NCBI GenBank assembly: GCA_035041965.1
Contig: JAPYMA010000457.1
Span: forward strand, 45,394 to 109,393
Direction of reading: 5' to 3'
Source: Anisakis pegreffii
Lineage: Eukaryota > Nematoda > Chromadorea > Rhabditida > Anisakidae
Length of the DNA stretch: 64,000 nucleotides
Part shown: piece by piece, positions 12,401 through 40,000 of the stretch
Position numbering within the stretch: position 1 is the stretch's first letter
Layout of the letters: every line of letters begins with the position of its first letter
Translations under genes and position numbers: made by a program
The notes under the pieces: model-generated
The model's database searches: none
What the model saw: only the letters and a program-made list of their open reading frames with translations
Told to the model about the DNA's origin: nothing

Positions 12401-15400
12401 TCCATTTTGATCAATACGATCCGTTTGAATACGACTAATTTTGAACTGACCACAGTTCATTTCCAGGTGAAAATAGCGTTAATAGATAGTGGTGCAGACG
12501 ATTGGAGAGTCGCACTCACAACCGAGCGAATTATCAAACTCGCAATCGAACTATTCGTTTGTGCAATATGCCCACTTCCAGGTGACTTTTTGAAAGTCCG
12601 CCGAAAAAAACATTTGTCATTGATTATTCACCTGCGAATGTGTCACTTTTTCATGAATTTATGAAATTAATTTCCGAAATGATTACTGTGCCGCATCGTA
12701 AATTTTCAGTCATAACACTGGAATTAATATGATGAGTCAATGAGATGTACGTAATACTTAGGTGTTCAGCTATAATGCAACAATGATTTTATGCGATGTT
12801 AAACTTTTGTGCGATCACATTCCAGGTACCGGTACTATGAGTTGGCCATTTATACATCCGGAAAATCAGAAAGTTACAATGGTTGATGTTCCACTGGATG
12901 TGGTACTATCCGTACCGATGTTTCTGCGCTCATATTTGCTGTGTAGATTCATGGTTTTGCACAGCAAGCAATTCCAGGTTCGAACGTGTCAATCTCTTAT
13001 AACACATGCCTATCGATAATCGTTTTATGTCACCAAATAGATCTATAGCTATCGTCATACTCATATTAACCATTCCACATTCAAGCAACCATGAATACTC
13101 GCTGTCCTGAGCACTTTGCGTAACGAAACGCAACACATTAAGCAGCGTATGATCACAAACACCATTGAAGGATGCAGCGACACGGTCGATAGCAGCCCTG
13201 AATCGGATATCGATGGATTTTCGATTTGTGATCAAGACGATGATGGCCGATCATCCGTTGAGGGTATTGATTGTATTTACGGTTTCATATTGGATTTGTA
13301 TGTCGTGGATGTTCACTCAGTGCGAACGGTTCTGTTTATTCTCACTTATACTATTTGCTTCACTTCTCATTCCTATATTTCCAGCAACATTCTGGCTGAA
13401 TATGCGTATGTGCCATGCATTTTATGTATTGATTACCCACTCATTAGACTAATTGCGACGACTTATGTTTTTTTGAAGTGTAAGGAACAAATTGATGATT
13501 CTAATTAGTTGACAGCTTTTAATGTTTGCTCGAATTCCCCTATTGCGTACTGCTTCGAATTTATATCAGTGAAGAATATAGTACATTGATCGCGTATTTC
13601 AGCTACGATGGACGTGTCCCTGCTGAACACTATTATCTAAATTCGATGTGGTTCATCATGGTCAGTTGAACTCTTCGTTTCGAAATTTGCTTAGCTTTAT
13701 TATCGTTTTCTGTGACTGATTATCTCAAATAATTTTGTTAAAACGGAGGTTTTCACAAGTAACGTTTTGATTTTCAAAAGCGATTTATTAGAGCTAATTT
13801 GTTTTCATCTGATTCCTCTGCGATGAAATTCATGAGAATTGTACTATAGTCAGTATTAATCGGCAATAATGACGGCGGTGATGGAGAATCAGTGAAAGTG
13901 ATGATTTTACCAAATTTTCTAATCATTCATTTCTATAATCCAGGTTACATTCATGTCAATTGGTGAGTCTATTGACAATCAGTGATGTGTTTTTTTGCAT
14001 GTTTCCGTTGTTAATCGTATTTTTCGAGCCCTCTGACAGTGAACTGATGCTGATAATAAGCTATTTCGAAAGAGCTTTAAAGATTGCATGACTGAATCAA
14101 ATTATCGTTCGTGTGATTGTTTGTGTGTATGATCGCTGTGACAACTCGCTTGATAGCCGCATTCGTCATGGAATGAATCGGAGCAGTGCATTGCGGCGAC
14201 ACTGAATTCAACTTTCATCATCAAATTCAGAGCCGGAGTAGTCAGCAGTTTTTCTTTAAACCTTGAAGCCTAGTTTCAAGGCGTTCTGAATCGAATGAGG
14301 TGATTTGGTGTGCAGTTTTGAAATATTTGAGTTCTGATTGGAATGTAGTTGTGTGACTGTGTGTTGTCCTCTGTAATGATTCTCTCAACCTTCATTCTTG
14401 ATAATGCTCGATGAACCTGTCATTAAAATCGATTCCAGGTTATGGAGACATAGTACCCAATACTTATTGCGGTCGAACATTGTCGATAACTACTGGCATC
14501 GTGGTGAGCCATTTCACTGAATCTTTCGTTTGTGATTACCTCGTTTGCTACGGATGTGAAAGCAAAACTTTTAGAAAATCGTGCAACTTTTAGGGTGCCG
14601 GAGTTTCATCGGCGTTGATTGCGGTGATATCTAGAAAGCTGGAATTGAGTCGCGCCGAAAAGCATGTCAACAACTTTATGGCTGATTCGAAGCTGACAAA
14701 TCAACGCAAAAATGCCGCAGCATCTGTGCTGCAAGAGACATGGTAACTGAATCTGTCGCAGAGGAACTCTTATTCTGGTCGAATACTTATCGTAATCGAA
14801 CTTTGTCATTGACTAATGGCGAAGTTCGACCACAAGAAAGGAGTCGAAATTTACAGCCGAGTATCCTGACAATTAGATCGCACATAAAAATGTCGGGAGC
14901 GACAACCCAAAAGTCATCGTTCCTCTCAACACACTAGTTCTGATCACTCTGAAAGCATGGGATTGGCATATTGATTAATGAAATTGCAAGCGTTCAAAAC
15001 ACATATCTGAGACTCAAATTTCCAGCTCATCGTTAGTGAATTAGTCGAACTGAAAAAAAAATCAATTTTATCGATAATTGAAAACGTACGTTGACTAATA
15101 ATAACAATTGCAGGTTCATTCATAAATATAAAACCTCATGTACAAAAGGTGATGACTTGAGATTAAGACAGCATCAACGACGTTTTTTGCATGCAATCAA
15201 CGAGTTTAGACGAATCAAGTGGGATCAGCGTAAGCTTCAAGAGAAAGGAAATTCGCTGCTCGACGTCGGCAAGGTGATTCGCCGTTTTTTCACTTATAAA
15301 TTGACCTTCCCAACTCATTGCAGATCATCATCCATCCATAGTATCAAATATTTCGTTGTTTTCATTGTTAAGCGCTAATCGCTAGTGAAGAAGATTTTAG

Positions 15401-16070
15401 TGTCCTAATAATTTGGTAACAACGAGTTCACACGCTTTCATATTCTTCTCTCAAAACCGCGAATATCGGCATGAAATTTTATCCTCTTTGGATAGAAACT
15501 TTATCCTTCCGGAACTAAAGCGATCTGGGAATGCAATAATTTTCCATACTTTCACATTTTCCCATTCATATCAATGTGGATAGTGGTCGTAGTGTCACTG
15601 TTTTGCAGTTACACAACGAAATGCACGAAACGTTATGGGAGATGCATCGGACTCAAGACCAATTCATCGCACAGGTTGATTTACTGACACAAAAAATCAT
15701 TGAGCTGCAGAATGCGTTATTGTTGCAACAACAACAACAACAACAACAGCAACAACAGCAGTCGAATCAATCGCAATATAATGTTGCGAATAACAACAAT
15801 AACAACAACATTAACATTAATAATAATAATAGTAATCTGAACAGTATCCTGACTAACAGCAACTTCACTCAGCAGCAGCAGCAGCAGCCAGATGTGTCTA
15901 TTAGACAGTCCGCATCGGCTTCGTTAAATATGAATTCAGCGCAAGGAACTGCTGTTGCTGCTGCTGCTTATCCCACTCCCGTTGTGGATCCTAACACTGA
16001 TATCGTCATGGACACTGGTAGCAATATCGGCGATCATTTTGACAACAATAACGTACCTCTGAATGCATGA
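6441..16070 (+). CDS. KCNN: Small-conductance Ca2+-activated K+ channel (SK/KCNN family)
   Basis: Plasma-membrane K+ channel gated by Ca2+-calmodulin. Exons: 6441-6957, 11151-11274, 11671-11830, 12014-12103, 12467-12581, 12826-12977, 13171-13328, 13603-13660, 13944-13962, 14439-14503, 14594-14742, 15114-15273, 15609-16070. All phases close to 742 aa. After a Ser-rich N-terminus (about 1-210) come S1 ([13 protein letters not shown]), S2, the SGADDWR loop, S3-S5, the filter [14 protein letters not shown] (about residue 463) and S6 ([18 protein letters not shown]). The calmodulin-binding region follows, including AEKHVNNFM and [17 protein letters not shown] coiled coil then leads into poly-Gln and poly-Asn. 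Start: the first ATG of the open first exon; the exon frame opens at 6396. The joint from exon 1 to exon 2 (4.2-kb intron, TTTAAG acceptor) is the least certain; S1 onward is firm. It is convergent with protein kinase D. Confidence 0.93.
6634..6693 (+). repeat. Short direct repeat inside KCNN exon 1
   Basis: A block of about 24 bp with the core GTCCCACCAAATCGC occurs twice, about 31 bp apart. Because the offset is not a multiple of three, the copies are read in different frames, so the two peptide segments differ. It looks like a recent local duplication in the low-complexity N-terminal tail. Confidence 0.7.
7936..8008. repeat. Near-perfect 31-bp inverted repeat (hairpin) in KCNN intron 1
   Basis: The left arm 7936-7966 and right arm 7978-8008 match at 28 of 31 positions, with an 11-nt loop. 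The arms are more GC-rich than their surroundings, with a CGCCACCC core. The three differences are C/T changes, so a minus-strand RNA could pair all 31 positions using G-U wobbles. It could be a pre-miRNA-like hairpin or a small MITE-type remnant. Confidence 0.85.
9446..9590 (+). CDS. Candidate alternative first coding exon of the KCNN gene
   Basis: A frame opening with ATG at 9446 encodes a Ser/Asn/Thr/Lys-rich 48-residue peptide beginning [16 protein letters not shown]. It ends at a good donor, GTATGT, at 9591. The exon ends with one spare base, exactly the phase needed to join the shared exon at 11151; exon 1 at 6441-6957 also ends in this phase. An in-frame stop lies upstream of the ATG. 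It lies in the 4.2-kb first intron. The inference is a second promoter giving a short-tailed channel isoform. The low-complexity composition leaves chance possible. Confidence 0.45.
15725..15894 (+). repeat. CAA/CAG and AAC/AAT trinucleotide tracts in the KCNN tail
   Basis: Inside the last channel exon a CAA/CAG run encodes about 12 Gln. It is followed by AAC/AAT runs encoding Asn stretches and a second short CAG run near 15874-15888. The frame stays open across all of them, so the tracts are translated and likely vary in length between individuals. Confidence 0.9.
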
Positions 16071-16528
16071 TTTTCGTTCATTTACTTACTGCTTTTTGAT
16101 ATCGTTATGATTATTACGATCGTTGTTATAATTGTTGCCGGTGTTATTCGAGAAGAAACTTAAGAAGTTGTAGTCGCTCACCAGAACTGTTTCTGTACTG
16201 GTTTATTGCTTTTCATCTGTTAAATTTGTTGAAGGAATGGACTAGATTTCGAACTATCCATCAAAAAATGTCCATCTTATCGTCGAATTTTTTTGTCACA
16301 TCTAAGTGGAGAGTTTTTCCTTCAGCGCATCATCTCGCAGTGAAATGTGTGGTTACACGACCGAAGGATTATTCAGTTTGAAGAAGTGATTTAATTTTCA
16401 GGAGATTAGCATTTAGTTTTGCGTTGGCAATTCATTTCAGAAATTGGATACATGTTCAAATGTCACTGTTTTTTGCGTATTTATCATAACATTTAGTCAA
16501 GTCACGGAGTTGCCTCTAAACATGTAAT

Positions 16529-16534
16529 AATAAA
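16529..16534 (+). other. Likely poly(A) signal of KCNN
   Basis: AATAAA lies about 460 bp after the channel stop codon, in an AT-rich 3' flank on the same strand. No closer AATAAA was seen. Confidence 0.5.
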
Positions 16535-16535
16535 G

Positions 16536-19500
16536 ATTTTAGCTATTTCGTTCGCATCCCATTGATATCATTCTATCGAGTAAATTGAGCTAACGGTTGA
16601 TTTGTACTGTGGTGAAGGATATAAGATTGCTATCGTTGAATGTATCGTTGTTGATGTTCACACAGTTCGACATCAGATCATTGTTGATTGTTGCGTTCGG
16701 AGAAGACTTCTTGTGGTGAACCTCTCAAGAGGGTTCGATGAAACGAGAAAAGTCGAGCGAAAGAAACGTGTCGAAAGACTTTATTGAATCTGAATGCTGA
16801 ACACCTTGTGATAATGAACGAAAATTGTGCTGATTTGTGCGTTAGGTCTTTGCATTTCGCATCGGTTGTTGATCTGACGTCGTTGCTGTCATTGTTGAAA
16901 TTATGTCGTAATTTCCGTTCGCTTTGTATGAATCGTCATCATTTCATGCTACTTATTGAACTCTAAAGCTGATCAAACTCGCCTAAGTTTGACCTCGAGG
17001 TTTAGTTTAACAAACAACTACGTTATTTACTGTCGTTTGCTCCAAATGATTGAAATATCTGGCTTTGTCATTGAACACAAAAACAAATCGAGGCACTGAA
17101 AGGGAAAATCAAAATTTAAGGCATCAAAAAAAAAAAACGCTGCATTAAAGGGTTTGTTTCAAGGTGTTGATAGCTAGGTTGGAACAGTGTCGAAAACTGT
17201 TGAGTGGGGAAGTACCTGGTGCTTGAGAGAGGTGACTAACTGATCAGATTGAGAATGCCTGAGCCTATAAAACTAATCCCAAGCTCAACTTGAATCAGTC
17301 CGAATCATGTTAGTGTTTTTCTCTTTCTGTTACCCACTGACGGTGGATCCCGCTTGATGTTCCTGTGTTGTCACAAGAAAGTGAAGGTTGAAATTAGAAT
17401 TTTCGATGAATAACTTCATATTGAAATTATCTTATTCATTGTCGTTCTCTTCATTATCCTTTGAAACATAAATTTTATATTGTAGTGTTTTGCATATTGA
17501 CGATATATTGAATATCATTGCTCATTCATGTTTCAATCTCCACAGAAGTGTGGGAAATGCAATAACCTGCTGAATCTCATCAAGCACGTTAATCGTCAGA
17601 TGTTTCGGTCGGGCATTTCATCGAACTCTCTCCTCAATGCCACTCTGGAAATGATCGCTCTGAATTTGATGAAAGTTGATCACGCTATTCAATCTTCCAT
17701 TGCATTATTTGTTTGTTTTTGTATGATCCCTCCAAAGCGCGAATGTTTCATAAAAAACATTTCTGCAGATTGCTTCAAGTCAGTTAATGTACTCGATATG
17801 GGATTCGTTATATTACTACCACTATAGTATGTATCATCGTTGATATATGTTCGAAGGTTGTCTAAAAATATTCATTCTGTATTTCAAGGCTTGATCCTTA
17901 TTTCACCAACCTTTACCCTACAAACCAATTGTTCGATAGTCTTTGAAAGGTCATAAATTTTGATTATTTTTATAACGATGCTAACCATAGTTTGTCGTTT
18001 TTCATCATCGTAGTATTCTCTTGTCATTATGTTCATTTTGTTTTCATTTGATACGTTCAATTAGATAATTGACGTTATTTGTTTGTCAATTTCTCAGTAT
18101 ACAGAGAAACTGTACTGAAATTCAGTCGTGTAACTTAGAAAGCGCGTGTTTTGTTTGATCACAGTAACGTTATGTATTTCGGGTTTGTCTGATGGATATT
18201 GTTGTACTAGGAAGATGTCCGTTTTGAACTCAGTTCTGATTTTCCCTTTTTTTGTTTTGTTTTTGAAATGAGCTGTGCTTATTATTATTGTAACATATCG
18301 TTGAATATTTATTGAAACGATAAAAATTTATACATATATAAATATATACATATATATATATTGTATCAATGTATTGTTCCACGATACACAAAGAGTTTGG
18401 ATTGCTTTAATAAAGTTTTCAACTAGCTCTTTCCATCACCACCTTGCACCGGTAGCAGTTTTTGGCTTGGCGATTCGAAATTGCTGAATGTTCACGAATC
18501 TTGTAGCCAGCCGTAAATAACAGTTTTAATTTTTTAACCTTGAAGCACGGTAATGATTTCTTCATAGGAATGACCAGTGATTCAATTTACAAAATTTTTT
18601 TATGACGCCCTTACCCGTGTTTCACTTTTCAAACGTTTCGACTCCTGTGGCCGACATCAGGGAAATGGAGAGGAAAAACAGAGATGCGTTTGTTTTTATA
18701 AGTCGAATATTTTTGAATGTGTGTGTGTGGAATTGATGTATTTCAAAAATAGAGTAATAGTTGCCATGCACCTTAGATACATAGCATTTTGATTTCTGTT
18801 TCGTCATTTTTACACGCTTTTTCAGCTCATTCCGATCATTTCCACACATTCATCTAACCATTGAATACCGAGAGTATGCACACAATCGGAACTCTCTGCT
18901 CGTCTAAATTAATGAACACACCAACCCGCTCATCGTTGCACATTCTCTTTGTCCAGTTGAAATCGATGAGCCCTAAACTTTCACCCCGATGATGATAAAA
19001 GATCCAACGCCGAATAATTTGTGAGGAAAATGCTTTAGCTGAGGGGTTCATGACTCCATCTAAACGATGTTGGCGGAACATGGGACGGGTACGAGTTGTG
19101 GACTAGTCAAGGTTTTATTAGACTAATTTAGTTTAACCGATCACATCATTTCGAAACAGAAATCAATTATATGCTTAGTTTATGGTAACAATTAAAAGAT
19201 TTTTCCCACACATAAGTACGAATCAGTTAACAACAATCGAAATGTTCACACAAACGAAACGCGCAAATTTCGCAAAATGTACAACAGAACTGATGTTGAA
19301 ATGCAACAAATTCACACGAATAAAAGCTGTTCAACTGCGCATCACACGCCTGTCTCCTCGTTTCTGAGGCAGAGACAATGAACATTCTTCTTACAGGATA
19401 CTACTGTGTTACTGAATAAAGACGTCAAAAAACCCGAGAGATCATTAAAAGTGAAAACTTACAATATTAACATGAAAACCGGAAATGCAAATGAAAAATC

Positions 19501-19967
19501 ACGCGAATATTCCAACGAAAATTATAAAACTATAATGAACAAGTAAATAACAAAACACTTTCAACGAACAATGAACGGTGAACAATAAAAAAATGCAATT
19601 TATCAAAATAAATCGCCTAGAATACATACGGATACATACGCATGATCACGATTGCTGCGCTTAATTTTAGCAAATTGCTGAAAAACGATCACTGAAGCAG
19701 CATTAAACCGCACTATATAAAATGCGAGTGAAACAAACAATCGTATGGAATCTCATCTTTGTAATACATTCATCCTATTCGATCGGCCTGTTCGCGTTCA
19801 CTTCATTCAAAAGCTTTCGAACGAGGAAAGTTTTACTTTCACCTGACATCGCATATGAACAACGCCAAGTTTCATATCTATTCACAAACCGTTTCGATGC
19901 GATCGAATATGGTAAACACTCATGTGTTCAAAATGAGAGGGATCTGAAATGACCAATGAAGAGAACA
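16536..19967. other. Convergent intergenic stretch between KCNN and protein kinase D
   Basis: It holds the 3' flanks of two convergent genes. There is an alternating TA/CATATA tract at about 18331-18362 and an A-run near 17127. Two frames have some protein-like character but no supporting splice context: plus 17528-17827 (begins MFQSPQKCGKCNN) and minus 19081-18854. Neither is called as a gene. Confidence 0.5.
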
Positions 19968-33194
<13,227 letters not shown>

Positions 33195-36100
33195 CTAAAA
33201 ATGGAAAGAAAAATCAAAAAGAAACCAAAAACTTCTTCAGAGTTATACGCCACAACGAGTATTCGATCGATGTTGCATTAAAAAGATAACACACGAGAGC
33301 AAGCGCTTCAAACGGTGAAAATGTTATTGGATTTGTTGAGAACAGAAAAATCTCTGAAGTAGAGATGAGCATGTGAAAAGAAATGCAGACTTAGTCATCT
33401 TCATCAAATCAGATAGAAATGTGCATACATTCGGAATGATATCGAAGAGTAGCTAGTCACCTTGTAAACATTTCCAAGTAATCCTACGCTAAGGTTGATT
33501 CATGTTAATAACTCGAAACACTATTCATGTGATTCTAGAAGCAGACTTAGCATGCTTCAAATTCGTTGAACCGAAAAATGCGTTTAAAACACCTAAACAC
33601 ATCAACGCCGCTAATGAAATATAAGCTCAGCGCGAAAATGATGAAGTTCAGTGTCCAAATGTAAGCAAACCATTGAAGGCTGAAATCTGCGCAAAGCTTA
33701 GAATAAATTGCCAGGCAATCGACTCGATCTGGTGTAACGCACCGACGAGATCGGATTTATCAAAGCCATATGAATGTGCGCAATGCAATCAGTCCTATTG
33801 GCAACATAATAATCGCTTTGCAATGTTGTTGCACACATTGGATATTTATGGACAGTGTAATAAGTGTTAAGCGATATGAACAGAGAAAGAATTAATTGCA
33901 AACACCCATCTGCCAAAATAGAAACAAGTACGTGATTATTATGAAGCTATTTATCACATAGTGCTTCACTATCATATAGTATTCTTAAAACGCATGCGAT
34001 TAAACGCAGTTAATGGCTGCTCGTAAGACCGAAAAATTGTGATTATTATCAAATTCTACGTTCTGTATTAGTGTACGTGAATACATTTCTACAAATTTGC
34101 GGTCATCTCTGGACGATATTAAATATTGTATTGTCGAGTGAACATTCATCTAAATGTTATCATAACAAACTCGCGTTTTTGCTATCAAATAAAGTTTTAA
34201 AATAATAAAGAATGGAACATGCATAACTATAGCATTGATCGAATATTTACAATTTTCACTTATGCAGTCCGAAGAGAAGAGCAATAAGAGCTTTGGCTAG
34301 CAGCAGCAACGAACAACGTGAAAAACCCATTGTGTTACGAAGTCCATTGAAATGTTGATGTTCTTTGATATGATTCCGCTAATTTCTAAAATAACTGACA
34401 ATACAATGAACACTTCATCTATGACAACAACGATGAACAACCCCAACGAAATAATGAGCATTAACATCGACAATATTAACTCTGTCATTCATTAGTTGTC
34501 GGTTCGTCAGAGTGCTGCTGAATTATAGTGCAATTAACGTCTACATTTAAGTGCGCTCTTCCGGTACTCACTCAAGCAGGCGCTATTGCATTCAGGCACA
34601 TTTTCTGACCGATCTAAACGCTCCTTATTCACTTGACGTTATTAAAAGCATCCTGTTCCTACCGTCATCACTGTTATATTTATTGTGATTATTGTTATTA
34701 TTATTACGACACATTTTAATCGATCATGAGATGTTTACAAAGAAGCGAAATATAACGATTGGATTGCATGACGTTTCGTTATTTGCCTTTACGCCCACCC
34801 TGTCGTCCTCCCCTCACACGAAGAAAACAAAAACCACCCTACGCTCTTTTTCTTTCCGGCCATTGAGCTAGCTCAGCATTTCTGGGAATGAAAACTTTCG
34901 ACAGCATTTTCAAGCCAACCAAACCTTCATGCAATGCGTGAAAGCAAAATCGCTTCGAAAGAGTGCTTCAAGCCCGCAAACAATAAATTCAAAGAAATGC
35001 TTCTCTCACTCCTTCTGTGATCTAATTTTCGGTTATTCAAATCGACTAGTTGGCTGGTCGAGAATGAGAATCGTCCGCATTTGATTATAGCCGACGGAAG
35101 AATGGAAAAAAATAGCGAATGAAATTAGATGGATCGGAAAAAGCGAAGAGGTGAAATAAATCGACCTGATGTAATATGATCGCTGATGAGTGGAACAATT
35201 TTGGAGAATGAGAAATGAGCATTTCCGCAGTAATGAACACCGAACAAAACCAATTGCTTGAGTCGAGAAAAAAAACTGAAAGGAAAATGAGAAAGCAAAT
35301 TAAAGTTTGAACGATCAGACAGTTGATGGAAGAGTTTCGAAATTATACGTCTCAAGAAGGCCATATCGAAAATCGTGAAATTTCCGCGAATGAAATCTTA
35401 CTCATCTAAAGTCTGCATCTATTCCAGTGGGCATTTGGATTATGAAAAATAACAACTAAACGATATATCTGATTATTTCCACGAATACATTCCCATCTAT
35501 CTATTTTATGGAATAACAAAGACGATGAAATGCGAAAAAAAGAAAACAATAAATAAATCTTCCTAAATAATGCCATTTTGTACTTGAAAATCAATAGAAA
35601 AACGCATTCTGACACAAACAATTCAGAAATTCAACGGGAAACCTCTTGTGTAGCTCTATTGATATTTCAATTGCTTTCAATGTAATTGTAACAATTGTTG
35701 CCGTTGCCATCAAGAGAGGTCTTGTTATTATCCAAAGAAACATTGTTTTTAAAATGTTATTGACGCCATTATCTCACGTTTGGTTTAGGATTGTTGAATG
35801 ATATGGAGCCCAAAAGACGAAAAAAAAAGAATCAATGACTAACGAACTGCTCCATTCAACTATTACGAGTGTTCTCGTGCACTCTTTTCTATTCAGAACA
35901 AATAATAACACAAAAAATTCTCTTATTGTTGATAGTGCATAACTAGATCCATTCTCTTAAAAGTACATAACTACACAATAGATTGAGCAATATTTTGTTA
36001 ATATTGTTCTTGGAGACAGTATAGACAGTGATCATGATGTCAACAGCATCAACAATCACAATAATACTTTTATCACTGATGTGATAAATGCAGCTAAACC

Positions 36101-36582
36101 GGAAGCTTACATAGGAGCTCTCAGCTGTTTGTACACAAGCATGCTCAACTCATCAACAGCAAAATTAGAAAGAAAAAAGTCGAATTCATCCATCTTTCAA
36201 ACTACGATGTGAATAAGCGTGAACGATGCAGCTGAGCAAATGAATCGGACAGGAACGTTGGTTTGATTGAGATGCGACGTATATGAGACGAGATAAAGAA
36301 AGATGAATCGAGAGATAATCTGGTCGAATTATGCTCTGAACACAGCATAATCTGCGATGCGTTTGTGTAAATAAGCGAATCAGTTTCAATCTCTCAATGA
36401 CATTCCGTATATTACTTCAAATCGTTCAGGATTAATTTGTTGCCATAAAACGCGTTCATTGACTAGCCACTCATTATCAGATAAGATTTGTGTCAAATAG
36501 CTACGCAGCAGCTGCAAGGTACTTGCACAATTATTAGGTTGTATATCAATGCTGTCAATATACTGAGCATTTCAGCCGTGAA

Positions 36583-37077
36583 TTATCAGCTCGTCCGAGC
36601 CTAACAGGATTTTCATTTGTTTTAACAGGGTTTCCATTCTTTTCCCTGCTGTTGAAATCGCTCTCATAGCTTTCATCACCAAAAGTGTTCTCTTTTGCTA
36701 ATTTCTCATTTATTTCACTCGACAATTAAAGTCGAATTCTCATTCTATCAAATACACTCTATTATTGATCATTTGACTATCGAACGTTGTTGAGCAATAA
36801 TATTCGATTGCTGTATTGTTGATTTCGGCTGTCAACACTCGTCAATGTATCCAGTAATGCTACATGCTACAGAATAAGAAGTTTATTCGAACTGTGAAGT
36901 GAAATGAGACGAATCGGATGAGAAAAACTCATAAAGAGAATTATATTTGCATGTGTTAGCTTTATTTGCATTTAGAGTGAATACAACACGTCTGAAAAGA
37001 ATGAGAATCTATCAAAATCAGTTTGAAGTGAGCGTGTCACAGACAATAGCTCTTCATGCAATCAAGATCGATTGCAA
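36583..37077 (-). repeat. Dispersed repeat, copy B (inverted relative to copy A)
   Basis: The reverse complement aligns along its whole length to 21307-21795. The 42-codon segment aligns with no indel and about 13 base differences in 126, roughly 90% identity; the rest looks more diverged. Most of the codon differences change the amino acid, so there is no sign of purifying selection. It is probably a mobile-element copy of unknown class. No clear terminal repeats or target duplications were seen. Confidence 0.85.
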
Positions 37078-40000
37078 TAATGAAAACTTTCCAAAAATAC
37101 AACTACTTCTCGAGCACAACTGATATTCGAAAATGAAAACAGAGGAGAGCGTGTCCTACTTCGGGTAGCAGTATGAAGCCAACACTTGCAACTACTTGTT
37201 CTCAGGATGGAAGATAACACATTCATCGGTGAATGCATTCTCGAAATTAGCTTCAACATCACTAACAAAATCATTTACTGGAATAGATTGGCACTGTTCT
37301 CTTCATGATCAATGAAAAACTCCTTCGAAAGGCGCAACAATTTTCAATAACCGATAACGGAGCTGCGAAAAAGGTGCTCGGAATTGTGAGGTAAATTAGA
37401 TGTGCCTGAAGTAAGCATGAAAATAGATTATCCAATGACATATTGCGTTCATAGGGGACATTAACGCGACCCAATAGGCAAAAATTTCGCCGTTTCCGAA
37501 TGTCATCAATTTGTCAATACGTTCGATTACAACGAAAGAATAAGGATATTCTAAAAGAGAACAGAATTATTCGCATTTTTAATGTTCATTTTCACTAATT
37601 ACGAGGTTGCTCGATTCGCGACTCGAATAAAAGAAAAATCAACCGCGAAATTCCTCTCAACGATCAAAAAAAATAAAACGGATAGGAGCCGTGAAGTTAT
37701 GAATGCATTAAACGCTGAAAATGAAATTGCTTGATCAAGGATTAATGGTTTGATTGGGCTCAATTATGAACTGAAAAACTGATGTCTGGGGAATACCATA
37801 CAAAGCATGTTTGATCTAGATAGACCATCGCCAGTTTATTTCAACTTCAACAGATACTCAGACGATGAGATAGTGAAACTCTTCGCTTCAATAAGAACAG
37901 CATCAGTGGATTGTTAATATCTCAGAGGAATTAATTATATAATTGAATGCAATGGAGAATCACTCGTTCTTAAACAATATTCAATGGGAAATTGCTCAAT
38001 AATAAACCAAAATGAAATGCAGTTGATTATCATAAACCGATCAAAAGACTAATAGGATAAGAGGCAACGAAAATTTGTATTGGCTACGCAAAAACAACCT
38101 TGATAAGATTACAAATGAAGACATTTTCGGCAAATTTCATGCGAATTTCGATTGCCTTCATTGCCTCTGAATGACTCATGGCCCAGAAAAAGCATATTTC
38201 GATGTCAACAAAGTGAACATAGTATATCTTCAGCACAACCAGTGTACACGAAGTGGAGTTATGGCACTGAACATAGCCGACTAAGCCTAATCGCGCTAGC
38301 CTCATCAAGAGTATTTTTAAACATCATTTGAGAGAACTTGTGTTCTTCATAAACTCTATCGAGTTAACTACGTACATAATGGTTTTTTCCCTAACTATTA
38401 CCTCGTCCATCACCCATCCGAAAAAAAATTATCACACCAATGCAATTACACACGAATCAAACCAATTAGCTTCGATATCTTGAGCACCATCAGCCTAAGA
38501 TGTACTTGAAGTAAAGTTACGTCCGAATAGCTGTTCAATTACTATTCATTACCTATCACAAATCTTCAAAAAACTATCTCCTCTTATCAATATTCATTTA
38601 CTCACATTCACAATCAAACCACATGAATAATCCAAAATTTCCTGCACTAATCTACTTCCTCAGTTTTCAAACGTATCTCGAATAATTAACATTAAGGTAA
38701 GACCATTCATGTCAAATATAATTGTAAGACAAAACCATCTAATTATCCATCTAATTATCCTTCTCATATGCTATCCAATAGCTCATAATGACACTTTTAG
38801 CGCTACTATCAGCACCAGTCACTGACCATTTCCACCATTTAAACAAACTAATTTCGTCTCACCCATCTCATTGCCTTCTATATGCTCGACATCCGATCAC
38901 ATGAGAAACAACTGACTCGTCCAGGCGAAGACACATAAATGAACATAGCTCATGTAATACAAAGCCTGCTTGATATCTAATATGCTCGCTTCATTTGTTG
39001 TTGATGATGTGAATACGAATAGATATCCATCATTTCGAACTTAATATCATCAGCACTATCTGTTCGCTAGTTTAATAGCGAGAATGGATGTCAAAATAAG
39101 TGGATCCTTACTCTGCAAACGAATAAGGAGTGCATGGTACAAGGATTGATGCTAAACATGGATTCACATCGGGCACGTATACATACTTGCATTAGTAGGA
39201 CTGGACAAGCCAAGCGCACACCAGGCGCGTTTTCCGCTAGCTTATTTTGCTTGTTGCTTGTTAGGCTAGTCATTCATCGCATTCAGCGCTTACTTGTCTC
39301 TTCATCATTATCTTACTAGTGATTAAGTAGAACTTCTGCTCTTAGCACTGCATATTACTCATCCATCATGGACTAATTTTATCATATTGCATTGATACAA
39401 TTCATTAGAATAAGTGCTCGCATCAGACACATCTATCATCAGCTCGTCTCCTTCAACTTCAACTGATAATGAATTCATGCAGTTTGTACGAACGACAACA
39501 AACGCTCCTTATAATGAGCAACTTCAACATTGAAGTGGGATTAGAATTCTTTGATAGTCAATCAGCTATTACAGTTGTGCACGGTGTTAGGTGATATGAC
39601 CTCACTCATATGATTGTATGCCATACGGTCTCATGAAATGCATTTTCAAAGAGTATGTCAAGATAACAAAAAATCGATGAGCTCGAACTTAAGCAGGCTG
39701 AGGTTTATCTTGCAAATGTTAGCAATCAGCGAGCGGTACCCAGTTTCAGAGAGACCTACCTCATCACTGATCTCATCTCATTAAATACCAAAGTTTGTAC
39801 TGAAAGTCATTCTGACATTATGAGCCTATAATGTTGTAAGTGCAAAACAAAGACACGTTTCGGGTACACACGACTGCCGATAGCGTGTCTGCCTTAACAT
39901 GTAGCTGTTGTTCAACAAATAACCGTTGTGCCCGATAAATTAATATTGTTCAAATCTGCAATGTTCTTGTTCAAGAATTGTTCAATTCAATCACCGAATA

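Noticed and set aside
12221..12466. N-terminal extension of the channel exon at 12467 as an independent 147-aa gene
   Set aside because: The upstream part is intron that happens to be open; the conserved channel sequence begins exactly after a TTCCAG acceptor.
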